Shown: positions 23,211-34,104, numbered from the stretch's first letter. The stretch is DNA of 64,000 nt from Diphasiastrum complanatum (GCA_029204225.1 CM055108.1:49486996-49550995), one strand, 5' to 3'. Numbers and translations: made by a program. The notes: generated from the sequence alone by a model not told the origin.

Positions 23211-26142
23211 TTACATCCTTCTTTGTCTTTTTTGGCTAGCTGGCTTGCTGTGGAAAATTGCCTTGGCTCGGGCTTCATTCTCTTCGTTTTCATGCTCCAA
23301 TGTCAGCCCTTTTGTTGCCAGGAAATAGTTATTCTTCTGGTTATAGTCTTCTTGAAATGATAAATTTGGATAACCACCTATTATTTGATTGCCGATTGGT
23401 GCAAGGGGGTTATCAATTAATGTATTATTTACAAGATGTGTATACCAACTATCCTCGGTCAGGATTTCAGACATCTCGACACAAGGGACAGTTAGTGAAA
23501 GTGCAGCATATGTATAGCCGGAGAATTTCGCTTTAATATACAGTTGTTGAACAAATAGGAGGGCATAAGAAATGAGCGAAGCAATATTTACATGGTTGTA
23601 CGTGTAGTATGGTCTAGTTATTGGGTTAGTGGAGCGAAGTATATTATTTGTTTTTACTTCCTCCAAATAACGAGAGTAGTTAGCTTCCTAATCTGTGTAG
23701 ATTTTTCACAGATCAGGGTATAGTAATTGGTGGATAACTCGAGAAGAAACAGATTTAGAGTTGGTAACAACTTCATTCACATCAAAAATGTTAATTGATT
23801 CTAACTTATTTAGGTACTCATCCAATGCTGGAAAAATATTATTCTCAAATGTCCTTAGGTATTCTAAGATGTATATATACAAGGATCCTGCGATCACATG
23901 AATATAGTTAGTTTGCACATTGAACTTGTTCTGAACAATGGCAAGGGCAAGGATTTCTTTTTGATGTACAATTAGTCTAGACCATAAAGTATTTATGCTA
24001 GAAAAGGTCCAAGGGTTTTCCCATTGTTTCTTTGTGTAACCAAAAAGTTTAGATAAAAAAAGATAATCCATCCTCCATTGGAGTTTTGGACTACAAAAAG
24101 GTGGAATTAAAAATGTTAGTTCCTGATGAAATGTTTGAAATTCTGACCTTAGTATTGAGTAGACAATCTTGTTTTTCTTTGTAACTACTGCACTTGGTGA
24201 TGCCTGGGCTTGGTATGGAATGACGCTTAATGCCCCAGGTTGGTCTTCAGCAGCTTGTACCTCTGCAGCCTCCATGATTTCAGTCTGTGTTTCTTGATTT
24301 TTCTGGACTTGGCTGCAACTGATATCTGTTTGGATGGCCTTTTCTGACATTACTGATGCTGACTCATCTGTTTGCGTATCCTGATCTTGTCCTTGTCCAG
24401 GTTCTTCCACATCAGAGATTTGCATTTGGCTTGATTGGAATCTGGCCTCTTCTAGTTCTTCCTTCAGCTTCTCATAGGCAATCATCTGCGGCTGCAAATA
24501 TTGCATCTGGAAGGTCTGGATCATCCGCTCCTGGATTCCCTTCCATGCTACTAAATCAATTCAGTACCTGCCATGAGATACGCAGGCACCGAGTGTGACT
24601 TCAGCGCTAATTCGCCAGAGTATTGCCTCTTCGGCCTATTTTTTGTATATCTGATTGTCTTTCTTTAGCATCTTTGTAGAATTTTGCAGTTGGGCAATTG
24701 ACTCCTGAGCACTACTGATCATCGATCAGTTCCGCATTGCTACTTTGAAGAGTGGCTCGTGCTCGTCTTTCTTCCTACAAGGAAGCCTGCAGGGTCTGAA
24801 GTTGTTGTTTGAGAAGGATGTTCTCATTTTTGAAAGCCTCCTGCATCTCTTCCAACACTTCAAGTGTGGCATCCTACCTTCTTTTTGCTTCTTCCAGCTC
24901 TATTTCTTTCCTACTCAGCTCCACATTGGCTACTTTGAGATCCTCATTTCTATAGGCCAGTTGAGCCTTAGTTTCGCTCAACTCTGCATCTGTTTGGGTG
25001 AGGTCTGTTCGGACTCTTTCATACTTGGACCCTAGCTTCCTGAATACCTTTTCCAAGCTAGCAAAGTGTTGTATAGTTGCCCGAGTATCTGGCAGTAGTG
25101 TTTCAAAAACTTGTTAATATAACTCGGCATCGAGAGTTGGTTCCTCGATGTCGCTTTCGCTGACCTGCTGGTCCTCAGAAAGCTGCTTTGCTCCTTGTGG
25201 TTCTGGTTCTTGTGGTATTTCAGCCTGATTTTGCTCTTGATCAGCAATGTTCTCTACCTCTTTTTCCACGTCCTTATTTTGTTCTGGGCTGGTCAATGGT
25301 GTATACTGGGATGATGGCAAAGACATCCTCACCAAGCTCCCTTGACTTGATGATGATGTTGTGGCTACTGCGGTGGTTGCCTTTGATGTCTGCATTTGGA
25401 ATTTCGTCTCAATTGATGGCGCTAACCCTGGTAATACTGGTGCAATCCTGATATCCTCCTGCATTGTCAGCACACCTGCATGCATGCATAAGATGCCCAT
25501 CTGCTGACCCAGTCTAGAGAACTGATTTACTTTTATTAATATACAGAATTGTTTAAAAGCAATATGTCTGAAGGCAATCTGCAGGTCTCCATTTAAGACT
25601 CTCAGCAGGTATCCCATATTGGTATTTGAAATTGTATACTCTTGCTCCGGTAGAAAGATAGAAGCAAGAGTAAATCGAACGAAGCTCTTGAGATTGGGGT
25701 CTGTAATGTAAGAGAGTTTGTATCCTCGTTTCTCAAGATAAGCTCCTTCTTGAAAAACTCCGCTCTCCGCAATGAAATCTGGTTTGGTAACTGGCATACT
25801 GCCATCCATAGGCAATCCTAAGGCACGACAGTAAAACCCCTCTGTGATTATAATCTCTTGATTGCGGACAGTGGTGAAAATATGTCCTTCCTCTGTTTCA
25901 CCCAAGTTGCAGATCAGCTCATAACAAAGATCAGTAAGAATAACTGATGGATTGAATTGAAGAAGACCTTCAATTCGCACGAGAACAGCTAGTGGTTGTA
26001 AGATTGGTAATACTGGCTTTGGGTGTGTCTTGAATACGATTTCCATAGTGCTTGCAAATGTAAACGATGGCAGACAAGAGCTTGATCGCAACAATTTGCA
26101 ATTTCGGAGAGCAAGAGTGACGGAAAATGGTAGCGACAACAA
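23211..26142 (-). pseudogene. long sense-strand extra ORF of gypsy F, unknown function
   Basis: This lies between the integrase end (26620) and the PPT (23183), about 977 codons in four blocks broken by stops. Starts at 26142 or, in frame, at 26046 are possible. Block 1 (26142-25114) has a globular domain: LLQFNPSVILTDLCYELIC, VRNQEIIITEGFYCRALGLP, LKSFVRFTLASIFLPEQEY. An acidic Gln/Glu/Pro tail follows. Block 2 (about 25056-24700) is coiled-coil (KVANVELSRKEIELEEAKRR). Block 3 (24524-23706) begins Gln/Thr/Glu-rich, then looks helical. Block 4 (23666-23211) ends in a basic tail KPASQKRQRRM. The N-terminal domain resembles the putative plant transposon protein domain (PF20167 type) from memory; this is inference. 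No clear signal peptide or membrane anchor is seen, which argues against an env protein. Confidence 0.72.
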
Positions 26143-26619
26143 CTGAAGTGTTTGAGGTTTTAGGCGTATTGATGATATTTTGGTGGATTGGACTACTATT
26201 AAATGGAAGCGTGTCCTTCATTCTGAAGGTACATACTAAATAATAAAGTGTCTAGTCCAAAAAAACAAAAATAAATAAATAAACAAAATGCAACAATGCT
26301 TCGCTTGGTAAGCTTATTTCTTCCTTCGTTAAAATGTGAAAAATGTGAAGCTGTCAGAAGGTAAAATCTTGAAAAATGTGAAGGTAAGTGTCACAATTTC
26401 CGTATTGATGAACTTACTAAATACACCATATTCCAATATAGTGTCGGGTTTGTTGCAAAATATAAATGTAGCGAAGGTCTCGGCTTTTTCGCAATACAAA
26501 CAATTGCAACATGCTTCAGCATTTTCGCAAAAAAAAAAATGTAAGCTTCGGTAAAAAAAATAATAAAAAATAATAATTGGACAAAAAATGACGGACTTCA
26601 AAAACTGATGTATCGGACA

Positions 26620-27540
26620 TTAGTCATAGTAGCGCTTCATCCTTGAACCATTTACTCGAGTGTCAAGTAAATGTCCTTGGAGATCAGCTAATTGAAGTGA
26701 TTCATTATTAAAAACTTCTATAACTTTATACGGTCCCATCCATCTGGTATGTAATTTTCCAGGAAACAATATGTGTTTGTACAAAAGCACGTATTCCCCT
26801 TGTTCAATTTTTTTTTTCTTAATAGATTGGTCAAAAATTTGTTTTCTTTTACTCTGAATTCGTTCAGTGTCGATTAATGAAAGATTTCGATCCTCTTCCA
26901 GTTGCGTCAAAGAAATCATCCGCTGCCGAAGACTATCGTGTTCATCCATTCGCTCTTCATTACTAATGCGAAACGTCGAAACTTCGAATCCTATCGGTAG
27001 TATGGGATGCATTCCATACACAAGATAGTATGGAGTCTGCCTAGTTGTAATCTTTTCAGCAGTTCTATATGCCCATAAGACAGATGATAACTTCTGATCC
27101 CAATCAAAAGAATGTGTTTCTGTTACTTTATTCAAAATTTTACATAGAATTCCATTTGCCCGTTCCGTAAGCCCATTTGCTTTTGGATTATATGGAGTGG
27201 TTTGGCGATGTGTAATAGAAAAATATGACAACATGGCTTCAATGGTCTGATTAAGGAAATAGATTTCCCTATCGCTAACGAGTTCTAAGGGACAACCATA
27301 TCGCATGATAATGTTTTGGAATAAAAACTTTGCTACAGTCTTAGCATCGTCCTTAATTGTGGCTTTGGCCTCTACCATCTTGGTACCATAGTCTGTGGCA
27401 ACAAGTATGTAACGACGACGAGTTTTACGCGTGGTCGGTTTGATAGGTCCTACAAAATCTATCCCCCACTTCTCAAAAGGTGCTAAGGGGATAATCCGTT
27501 GTCACCACCACCCTCCCTTCCATCTGTTTGTTTGTCATCA
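26620..27540 (-). pseudogene. gypsy F integrase (core and C-terminal domain)
   Basis: The minus strand reads EKWGIDFVGPIKPTTRKTRR with the first catalytic Asp, then LVSDREIYFLNQTI with the second, and NPKANGLTERANGIL with the Glu. The DDE triad is kept, although SDRG is altered to SDRE. Conserved YLVYGMHPILPIGFE follows. The C-terminal part has GEYVLLYKHILFPGKLHTRW and MGPYKVIEVF (the GPY/F module), then ends VNGSRMKRYYD-stop at 26620. A 252-codon frame (27378-26620) is open. RT and RNase H are missing, so F is truncated at about 27540. Confidence 0.93.
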
Positions 27541-27682
27541 GTTTACTGATCTTTTGAGAAATCCCCATTTTTTATAGTCTTACCGAAGCAGCTAAAAGAT
27601 CATTGCAAATGTCTTGCGGAGACTAACTGCCACCTACAATGGATGATCAGCCAAACGAAGATCTAAGAAGCAGGCGAAGTAG

Positions 27683-27835
27683 CTAGAAGAACTAAAGAGA
27701 AAGATCCAAGATGCTGAGGAGGAAATGACAAAACTTAAACAACAGATGAGTCAAATTGATCTTTATCAAAAGAAACTCTCTAGAGTAATGATAGTTGAAT
27801 CCCCTCTTATGAAGCCCAAAAAGCTCCAAAAGTAA
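27683..27835 (+). pseudogene. coiled-coil fragment of unknown origin
   Basis: The plus strand encodes LEELKRKIQDAEEEMTKLKQ, then QMSQIDLYQKKLS, and stops at 27835. Leu/Ile/Met spacing fits a heptad coiled coil. It is opposite in strand to F but resembles in style the coiled-coil parts of the extra ORFs. No parent family is recognised and its start is not visible. Confidence 0.35.
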
Positions 27836-29020
27836 CGGATCAAAAGAAAGAGATGCAAAAAATGAAAGACATTGCAAGGGTCCAAGGTTGCAACTGTAGA
27901 ACTATCAGTTCCTTCATCCTTTCGCCAAGCCTTCATCATGTTTCCCTATTGTTATCTAACCGTCCATCCAAATCTGTTCCTACCCCTAGTTTTTGATGAA
28001 TCCATCTCCTTGAGAGTGATATTCAAAGTTTGTGCAACCTGCAGATCAAAGGTTTTCCTTGAGACTGGAACGTCAACTGAGAGAAGAACCACGGAAACAC
28101 CCAGAAGCGAAGGGATGATACAGACCTCCCAGGAGTTAGAATCTACCAAGAAACCAAAGATGAGACCGTCAATGGCAAATACAAGTGACTAAACAAAGAG
28201 ACATGAGGAAAGCACTCGAGCATGCAAGTTATGAAGTTGTTGGGAGCTCTCCAATTTTGAGAATGTCAACCACCTATAGTAATAAGACATTCTAATCCAA
28301 TCGTGGCAATTCTTGAAAGACAATTTTTGTGATAAAGACTTGCGACAATAAGATCATGCTTGTTTCTTGAGTGATGCAGTTATGATCTTGCCCTTCCCTC
28401 CTTTTGTGTGTGGTTGTGGACTGTAGAGTGGATTAGATTTGTTGCTTTTGTAGAGTGGATTAGATTTCATGTTTTCTTGTGGATTAATGTAGGATCCAGC
28501 ATTCAAGTAAACTAAATAGGCTGGATCTGTGGTGTGATTCTTGCATATCTTTGTACAATCCAGTTCTTGATGTTCTTGGGATGTCCAAGAATCAATAGAC
28601 TAGTTGGTTTCTTGATTCTTGGACTTCTAACAAGTTGTAGTTTAGCTTTGTTTCTTGTTTTTGTCAAGTTATGCAAGGTAGCTCAGTGTTAATGTAGTGT
28701 AGGCTCTGATTTCAGTCCGTTTTAAGTGAACATTCATTGGTTTGCATGCTGATCTGTGAATGAGCGTTCTAGGCTTGCATCCAATGTAGAATGTAAGTGC
28801 GTTCAAGAGTGACATCTTTGAGTTGTCCTCTGCTAGGCAGGACAAAGAAACATACTAAAACGACACTCTGTCCTTTCTGCTTAGGTTGGCATTGTTAAAT
28901 CAAGAAGACATCTAATGAATGCCTTTAAGTTTGGTAACAGGCAGAAACGATTATGGAGAAGTAGCAAGGAAAGAGAAATAGTAGTAAACAGATCCTCTGG
29001 AGGAGAGCCTTCTGTAAACA
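27836..29020. other. spacer, no gene assigned
   Basis: A 106-codon plus frame (27872-28192) has no recognised motif. From about 28.4 to 28.85 kb the sequence has short internal repeats (GTAGAGTGGATTAGATTT twice near 28423-28465; CAAGAATCAATAGACTAG-like words) and could be old LTR, but no PBS or PPT is present. Confidence 0.4.
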
Positions 29021-29957
29021 TTGCCTTTGATGTTTGCATTTGGGATTCCGTCTCAATTGATGGCGCTAACCCTGGTAATACTTGTGCAATCCTAATATCC
29101 TCTTGCACTGTCAGCACACCTGCAATGCATGCATAAGATGCCCATCTGCTGACCCAGTTTGGAGAACTGATTTACTTTTATTAATTTACAGAATTGCTTA
29201 AAAGCAGTATGTCTGAAGGCAATCTGCAGGTCTCCATTTAAGACTCTCAGCAGGTATCCCATATTGGTATTTGAAATTGTGTACTCTTGCTCCAATAGAA
29301 AGATAGAAGCAAGAGTAAATCGAACGAAGCTCTTGAGATTGGGGTCTGTAATGTAAGAGAGTTTGTATCCTCGTTTCTCAAGATAAGCTCCTTCTTGAAA
29401 AACTCCGCTCTCCGCAATGAAATCTGGTTTGGTAATTGGCATACTGCCGTCCATAGGCAATCCTAAGGCACGACAAATAAACCTCTCTGTGATTATAATC
29501 TCTTGATTGCGGACAGTGGTGGAAATATGTCCTTTCTCTGTTTCACCCAAGTTGCAGATCAGCTCATAACAAAGATCAGTAAGAATAACTGATGGATTGA
29601 ATTGAAGAAGATCTTCAATTCGCGCGAGAACAGCTAGTGGTTGTAAGATTGGTAACACTGGCTTTGGGTGTGTCTTGAATACGATCGCCATAGTGCTTGC
29701 AAATGTAAACGATGGCAGACAAGAGCTTGATCGCAACAATTCGCAATTTCGGAGAGCAAGAGTGACGGAAAATGGTAGCGACAACAACTGAAGTGTTTGA
29801 GGTTTTAGGCGTATTGATGATATTTTGGTGGATTGGACTACTATTAAATGGAAGCGTGTCCTTCATTTTGAAGGTACATACTAAATAATAAGGTGTCTAG
29901 TCCAAAAAAAACAAAAATAAATAAATAAACAAAATGCAGGAATGCTTCGCTTGGTAA
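29021..29957 (-). pseudogene. duplicate of the 5' part of the F extra ORF
   Basis: 29021-29957 matches 25378-26311 almost base for base, including the untranslated stretch right of the start codon. The main frame (29787 to 29092) repeats the N-terminal domain with only scattered changes (for example VRIEGLLQ to ARIEDLLQ, ITEGFYCR to ITERFICR). A one-base insertion near 29123 (GCAATGCATGCAT) shifts the frame. The left end breaks at TTGCCTTTGATG into unrelated sequence. Confidence 0.95.
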
Positions 29958-30011
29958 ACAAAATAAAAATAAATAAAAACAAAAAAAACAAAAATAAATA
30001 AATAAACAAAA
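29958..30011. other. A-rich templated filler at a duplication junction
   Basis: These 54 bases sit between the duplicated extra-ORF segment and the duplicated CACTA segment. They consist of repeated copies of the neighbouring A-rich words (AAATAAATAAACAAAATGC occurs just before and again at the end of the filler). This is the pattern of template-copied filler left by error-prone end joining. Confidence 0.7.
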
Positions 30012-30537
30012 TGCATTAGTTGGCAGCGCCATGTCCTCCACGACATCTCTATCTTCAAAAATTCTTTTACTTCGAGGAGCGACTTGAATCACGTGCCACC
30101 ATCTAGGATCTGAATGATCGAGGTGAAAGACCACTTGTAATTGATCGATGTTACCATAAACGTTGACTCATAATTAGTGTCCATAGCTATGTTAAAGTTG
30201 CTTTTGTATACATGAAACAATATACAATTTTTGCAGTATACTAAAAATTGATTGATTGACAACAAAAGAGCATAGACATCTTGAAGACACAGAAGAAATG
30301 TACCTACTCACATTGTTGAGGAAAACCAAATGTAATGCTTTGATCCAGTCCAAAGGTTGGTAGAGTCAATGGAAAAGTAACCACTCTCATTGTTCCTGAC
30401 AGTTATATTGGGACCATTGCAAATAACTTTGAACCATTTGACATCAAATATGAAAAAGTTGAATTGTCTAAATCCAACTTCGAGGATGTCATTGATTGTC
30501 CCACAATAATCAAGTTGAGAAGAGAGTGAATTGGTGT
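30012..30537 (-). pseudogene. duplicate of CACTA fragment X2
   Basis: 30012-30537 matches 21103-21627 nearly throughout. It includes the DUF4216-like exon piece (DHSDPRWWHVIQVAPRSKRI, then FEDRDVVEDMALPTNA), the intron and part of the upstream exon. It is in the same orientation as the source. It ends at GGTGT, where the LTR fragment of element G begins about 14 bases later. Confidence 0.95.
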
Positions 30538-30550
30538 CCTCCGTTGTTTT

Positions 30551-30999
30551 AGAATGAGATCCTAAATTGACATTATGACATTACAAATGCTTGATTCTTC
30601 ATTAGAATTGAATGTGAATAATATGTACATATATAGGAGAGCCAAAATTTGTGGTACTCCTTGCATTCAATGCATATCCTACACCTATTCAAGTGCAAAC
30701 TACTATTATCTTGACACCTAACTACTTGGATGCACAGATTGCACCTAACTTCTACCTACTTTTTCCAAATGGCAATTTCTCAACTAGTTATGTACAAAAC
30801 TACATGCATGTGTCCATTAGAGTGTTTGCATGCTTTGCATGTCACAATGGAAACTTAGGACACAATGGATTTAATGTGGCTCGAGTTTCTACAAGGTCAT
30901 ATTTGACCAATTCTATGTGAAATTCTACATGCATGTCAAACTAGACATTGTCAACATTATTGCATGTCATACTAGACCAACTAGACTTTATGCATGTCA
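30551..30999 (-). repeat. 3' LTR of copia G (truncated at its outer end)
   Basis: 30551 onward matches 33681 onward in the 5' LTR (ACATTATGACATTACAAATG block, ATATGTACATATATAGGA block, GGAAACTTAGGACACAATGG block). The LTR start on the minus strand is TGACATGCATAAAG at 30999. The outer part corresponding to 33419-33680 is missing. This copy keeps about 45 bases around 30915-30980 that the 5' LTR has replaced. Confidence 0.88.
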
Positions 31000-31042
31000 T
31001 TGACCTTAGGCTTATAGTTGAACAAGACTCCATATAGTGCAA

Positions 31043-32473
31043 TCATTCCAATAGCTCCATAATTCCAAAAAACTTTGCATAATGGAAAATACACATGCAC
31101 CATTGATTACTTGTGAAACCATCAATAAGTGTAAAAAAACAAGAGGCAACTTCCTTGCTATTAGACAAAGAAAGGTCAACATTCGAGTGTTCCATCTCCA
31201 TAAGATGTTTTGTCTTGGTAGAAACCATCAAATATGGATCCATATGTGATTTTGCCATAGAATAAGCCACTCTTGGCTTGATCTCCTTGACTATTGAAGA
31301 CATAGATCTGAAATTGGAAACATGAAACCTCCTATGCCATACTTCCTCCTTGGAAACACAAGTCATCAAAGCAACACCGCATGCACTTGCATTTTCATGC
31401 ACATCTAACTTCAAAATGTCTCCATATCTAGATCCACTTGCTAGGATCTCATCACCTTTCTTTATGAAACAATTATTGACATTGAATTTCACTTCAAAAC
31501 CATCATCAAATAACTTTCCAATACTAGTTACATTCTTTGTGAGATTAGGAACATAAAGTACATTGGAAAGTGATAAACTCATAGAAGATGCAAGATTTAA
31601 GGAACAAATTGCTTTGTCCTTTGATTTGTTCTTGGTGAAGGCTTGAGAAAATTTGTTCTTGCTCCTCCCTCTTGACTTGATCTTGGCAAAGTGAGCTTTG
31701 CCACAACCACCATCCTTCCTTGAAAGTGTGTTGATCTTCGACAGCTTGTTCTTTTGCCTGCATTCTTCAGCAATAAGAACATCATGTAGAGTCTCCATAG
31801 ATGGTAGCTCCTGCATGATAGCATAAGTTTGCACAACATTTGCATACTCTTCTCTAAGTCCATTAAGGACTACTTGAACAAGTTGACTATTCTCTAGAGT
31901 ATTTCCTATGCATGCTATCTCTCTGTGAAGATCTTTAACTCTCATTACAAAACTTGAAGCACTTTCATCAACTCTTTGAAAACTAGAAAAGATCTGATTT
32001 CTAAGAGTAAGTAGTTTTGATGTGATCTTTGCTTCAAAAAAGTTCTTAAGAGTTGCCCAAGTCTGCTTGGCTGAGGTACATGAACTTATTTTTCTCAACA
32101 TCTCATCAGCGATGTTCAATTTGATGATATGAAGAGCAATTCTTGATCTCTTCTTGAATCTTTGAGCCTCATCATAAGCTTCAGGCTCAACTTCAATTCC
32201 TAATACTATGTCCATTACACCATAAAAAATCAACAAAGACTCTATTCTATCCTTCCAAACTGAATAGTTGAAGGTATCTAGTCTCTCACTAGTTTCAAAG
32301 AGAACTCTCCTATAGATGCCATGTTCGTGAAGACTTCTTGTAAATGGAAAACAATATAGAATTGAGTGTGCTGCTTTTTTTTTACAATAGGAACCAAAAC
32401 AATTGGGTGTACTACCAAATCCTATGCAAAATCTTGCAACAGCATTTGAGATAGGTCTCAAATATTCCACCAA
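31043..32473 (-). CDS. copia G gag-protease-integrase fusion ORF, internally deleted
   Basis: A single open frame of 476 codons. Residues about 1-60 come from frameshifted leader. Gag follows: ETSERLDTFNYSVWKDRIES, ALHIIKLNIADEMLRKI, AKITSKLLTLRNQIFSS, VMRVKDLHREIACIGN. After the basic KNKFSQAFTKNKSKDKA the frame passes directly into the distal protease (SLSLSNVLYVPNLTKNVTSI), so the zinc knuckle and catalytic DSGA are gone. GAG-pre-integrase follows (EVWHRRFHVSNFRSMSSIV). The tail reaches HSNVDLS and LIDGFTSNQ of the integrase start. RT and RNase H are absent. The long open frame after such a deletion is unusual here, but the product lacks all catalytic sites. Confidence 0.85.
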   Translation of the reverse strand: MVEYLRPISNAVARFCIGFGSTPNCFGSYCKKKAAHSILYCFPFTRSLHEHGIYRRVLFETSERLDTFNYSVWKDRIESLLIFYGVMDIVLGIEVEPEAYDEAQRFKKRSRIALHIIKLNIADEMLRKISSCTSAKQTWATLKNFFEAKITSKLLTLRNQIFSSFQRVDESASSFVMRVKDLHREIACIGNTLENSQLVQVVLNGLREEYANVVQTYAIMQELPSMETLHDVLIAEECRQKNKLSKINTLSRKDGGCGKAHFAKIKSRGRSKNKFSQAFTKNKSKDKAICSLNLASSMSLSLSNVLYVPNLTKNVTSIGKLFDDGFEVKFNVNNCFIKKGDEILASGSRYGDILKLDVHENASACGVALMTCVSKEEVWHRRFHVSNFRSMSSIVKEIKPRVAYSMAKSHMDPYLMVSTKTKHLMEMEHSNVDLSLSNSKEVASCFFTLIDGFTSNQWCMCIFHYAKFFGIMELLE

Positions 32474-33406
32474 AACAAAACAAACAAGATCAACCTCTCA
32501 ACTTGAATTGGAGTATAGAAAAATTTTGGCACTTTCTTCTTTTGGCATGTGTGAAATGCTTAAAGACAACACTATTGACTCATATACACTCAAACTGTAT
32601 GAAACAATGTGTTACATGATTCAAAATTTTGTCTAGATGTCAAGTTTGTTGAACTGGTATACACAAAAGATGGATTTGAATGTGTTTCTTCTCTTTTACA
32701 ATAGGGACCAAAAACAATTGGGTATTCTACCAAATCCTATGCAAAAACTTGCAACAGTTATGTGAGTCCTTACTCACAACTAAAAATCAATTACTTTGCA
32801 TTTGGATCTAGCCTTTATTCACTGATGAAGCACTTACAATTCTGATGTCAAATTTTACCACGAGTTTCAAATGAATGAAAAACACTTTAGAAACACACAT
32901 TCAATTCAAACACAACCATTTGTGTGAAATGATGCGACTATGACTACAAAATCTTGACTGTCCAATTCTATCTTAGGTTGATTACCAAAAAACAGTGAAT
33001 GATGAACGTGCATGCAATGTTATCGATTAAAAAACTGTCCACTCGGGTTTTGGGTCTCTCCCTACTCTTCTTTAAGAGCTTATAACTCCTACTAGGATCA
33101 TCAGAATGAATTGAAACCAATTGCAATGGAAAGAAGGTTCTTCTAGCTTTCCAAGAAGCTATAATGTCAGTACCTTTGGACCTAGCACAAAGGAAATAGT
33201 GTCAAATGAAGTATTATGGTTTTCATACATGTGAAATGTCAGAATTTTGTACATCCTCTATTCTGGACTGAAAATATCAGTTCTAACCTCATTCATCAAA
33301 AAATTGTTCAAGAATAGATAGCAAAACACTTCTAAACAGCTTCCTAGCTTGATAGTCACGAGATTCTTCATACATCTGATGTTAGTAGCATTCAAAGCAT
33401 GGTATG
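32474..33406 (-). other. leader of copia G, with an internal direct repeat
   Basis: This is the untranslated region between PBS and gag. A block of about 70 bases at 32375-32446 (inside the ORF 5' end) recurs at 32698-32768 (shared words CCAAATCCTATGCAAAA and ACAATTGGGT). No other coding signal was seen. Confidence 0.7.
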
Positions 33407-33418
33407 GCTCTGATACCA
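33407..33418 (-). other. primer-binding site of copia G
   Basis: The minus strand reads TGGTATCAGAGC, a perfect initiator tRNA-Met-type site abutting the LTR end (TGTTGAAAATTC on the plus strand at 33419). Confidence 0.95.
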
Positions 33419-33962
33419 TGTTGAAAATTCAGCAAATTCACAAGTGTGAGGAACCACAAAACATGTGTGAATGATCTTTATCATGCTTTGTGGTGGCACA
33501 AAGAGCACCTGCAAAGCAATCCTACAATCTACCAACAGATCTATGGCTAGAGCACAATCTAGAATGCTATATATCAAAGCTATATTAATTTCTCACAAAT
33601 AGGGAAAGTACACAAGCTTGATCATGTATGAAGAAGACACAAAATCCGAGTTAGAGAGAGAGAGCAATTACAAGCAACATAGAATAAGATCCAAAATTGA
33701 CATTATGACATTACAAATGCTTGATTCTTCATTAGAAATGAATGAGAATGATATGTACATATATAGGAATGATATGAATTTGTGGTACTCCTTGCATTCG
33801 ATGCATATCCTACACCTATTCAAGTGTTTGCATGCTTTTCATGTCACAATGGAAACTTAGGACACAATGGATTTAATGTGGCTCGAGTTTCTACAAGGTC
33901 ATATTGGACCAAGGCCAATACAATTTTTTGGCACCATTGCCGACTAGACTTTATGCATGTCA
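33419..33962 (-). repeat. 5' LTR of copia G
   Basis: A 544-base LTR with TG...CA ends (TGACATGC... to ...TTTTCAACA on the minus strand). It is supported by the PBS at its left edge and by the match to the 3' LTR from 33681. A TATA-like TATATATAGG-type word lies at about 33757-33768, read on the plus strand. Near 33915-33945 a short segment differs from the 3' LTR and contains TTTTTTGGCACCATTGCCGA. Confidence 0.9.
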
Positions 33963-34104
33963 TTGGAATTTGATCTACCTAACCCAAACTCGCCCTATTC
34001 TACAAGGATATGTGCTCAATTCACATACCTTCGATATGTACAATATAATGTATTTACATGGGTAGGACCCTCAAACATCAACAAACATAAGATAGAGATG
34101 TTTT

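Noticed and set aside
23211-26142. Envelope-like (env) protein interpretation of the F extra ORF
   Set aside because: No clear signal peptide, furin-like site or membrane anchor was seen; coiled coil and basic tail fit an intracellular protein better.
25970-26221. Alternative 83-codon start frame (MKDTLPFN...) overlapping the F extra ORF
   Set aside because: It overlaps the longer, domain-bearing frame and stops within it. It is also present in the duplicate only because the whole region is copied.
28881-29117. 79-codon frame at the left end of the duplicated extra ORF as a separate gene
   Set aside because: It is the continuation of the duplicated ORF after a one-base insertion, then runs into unrelated sequence.
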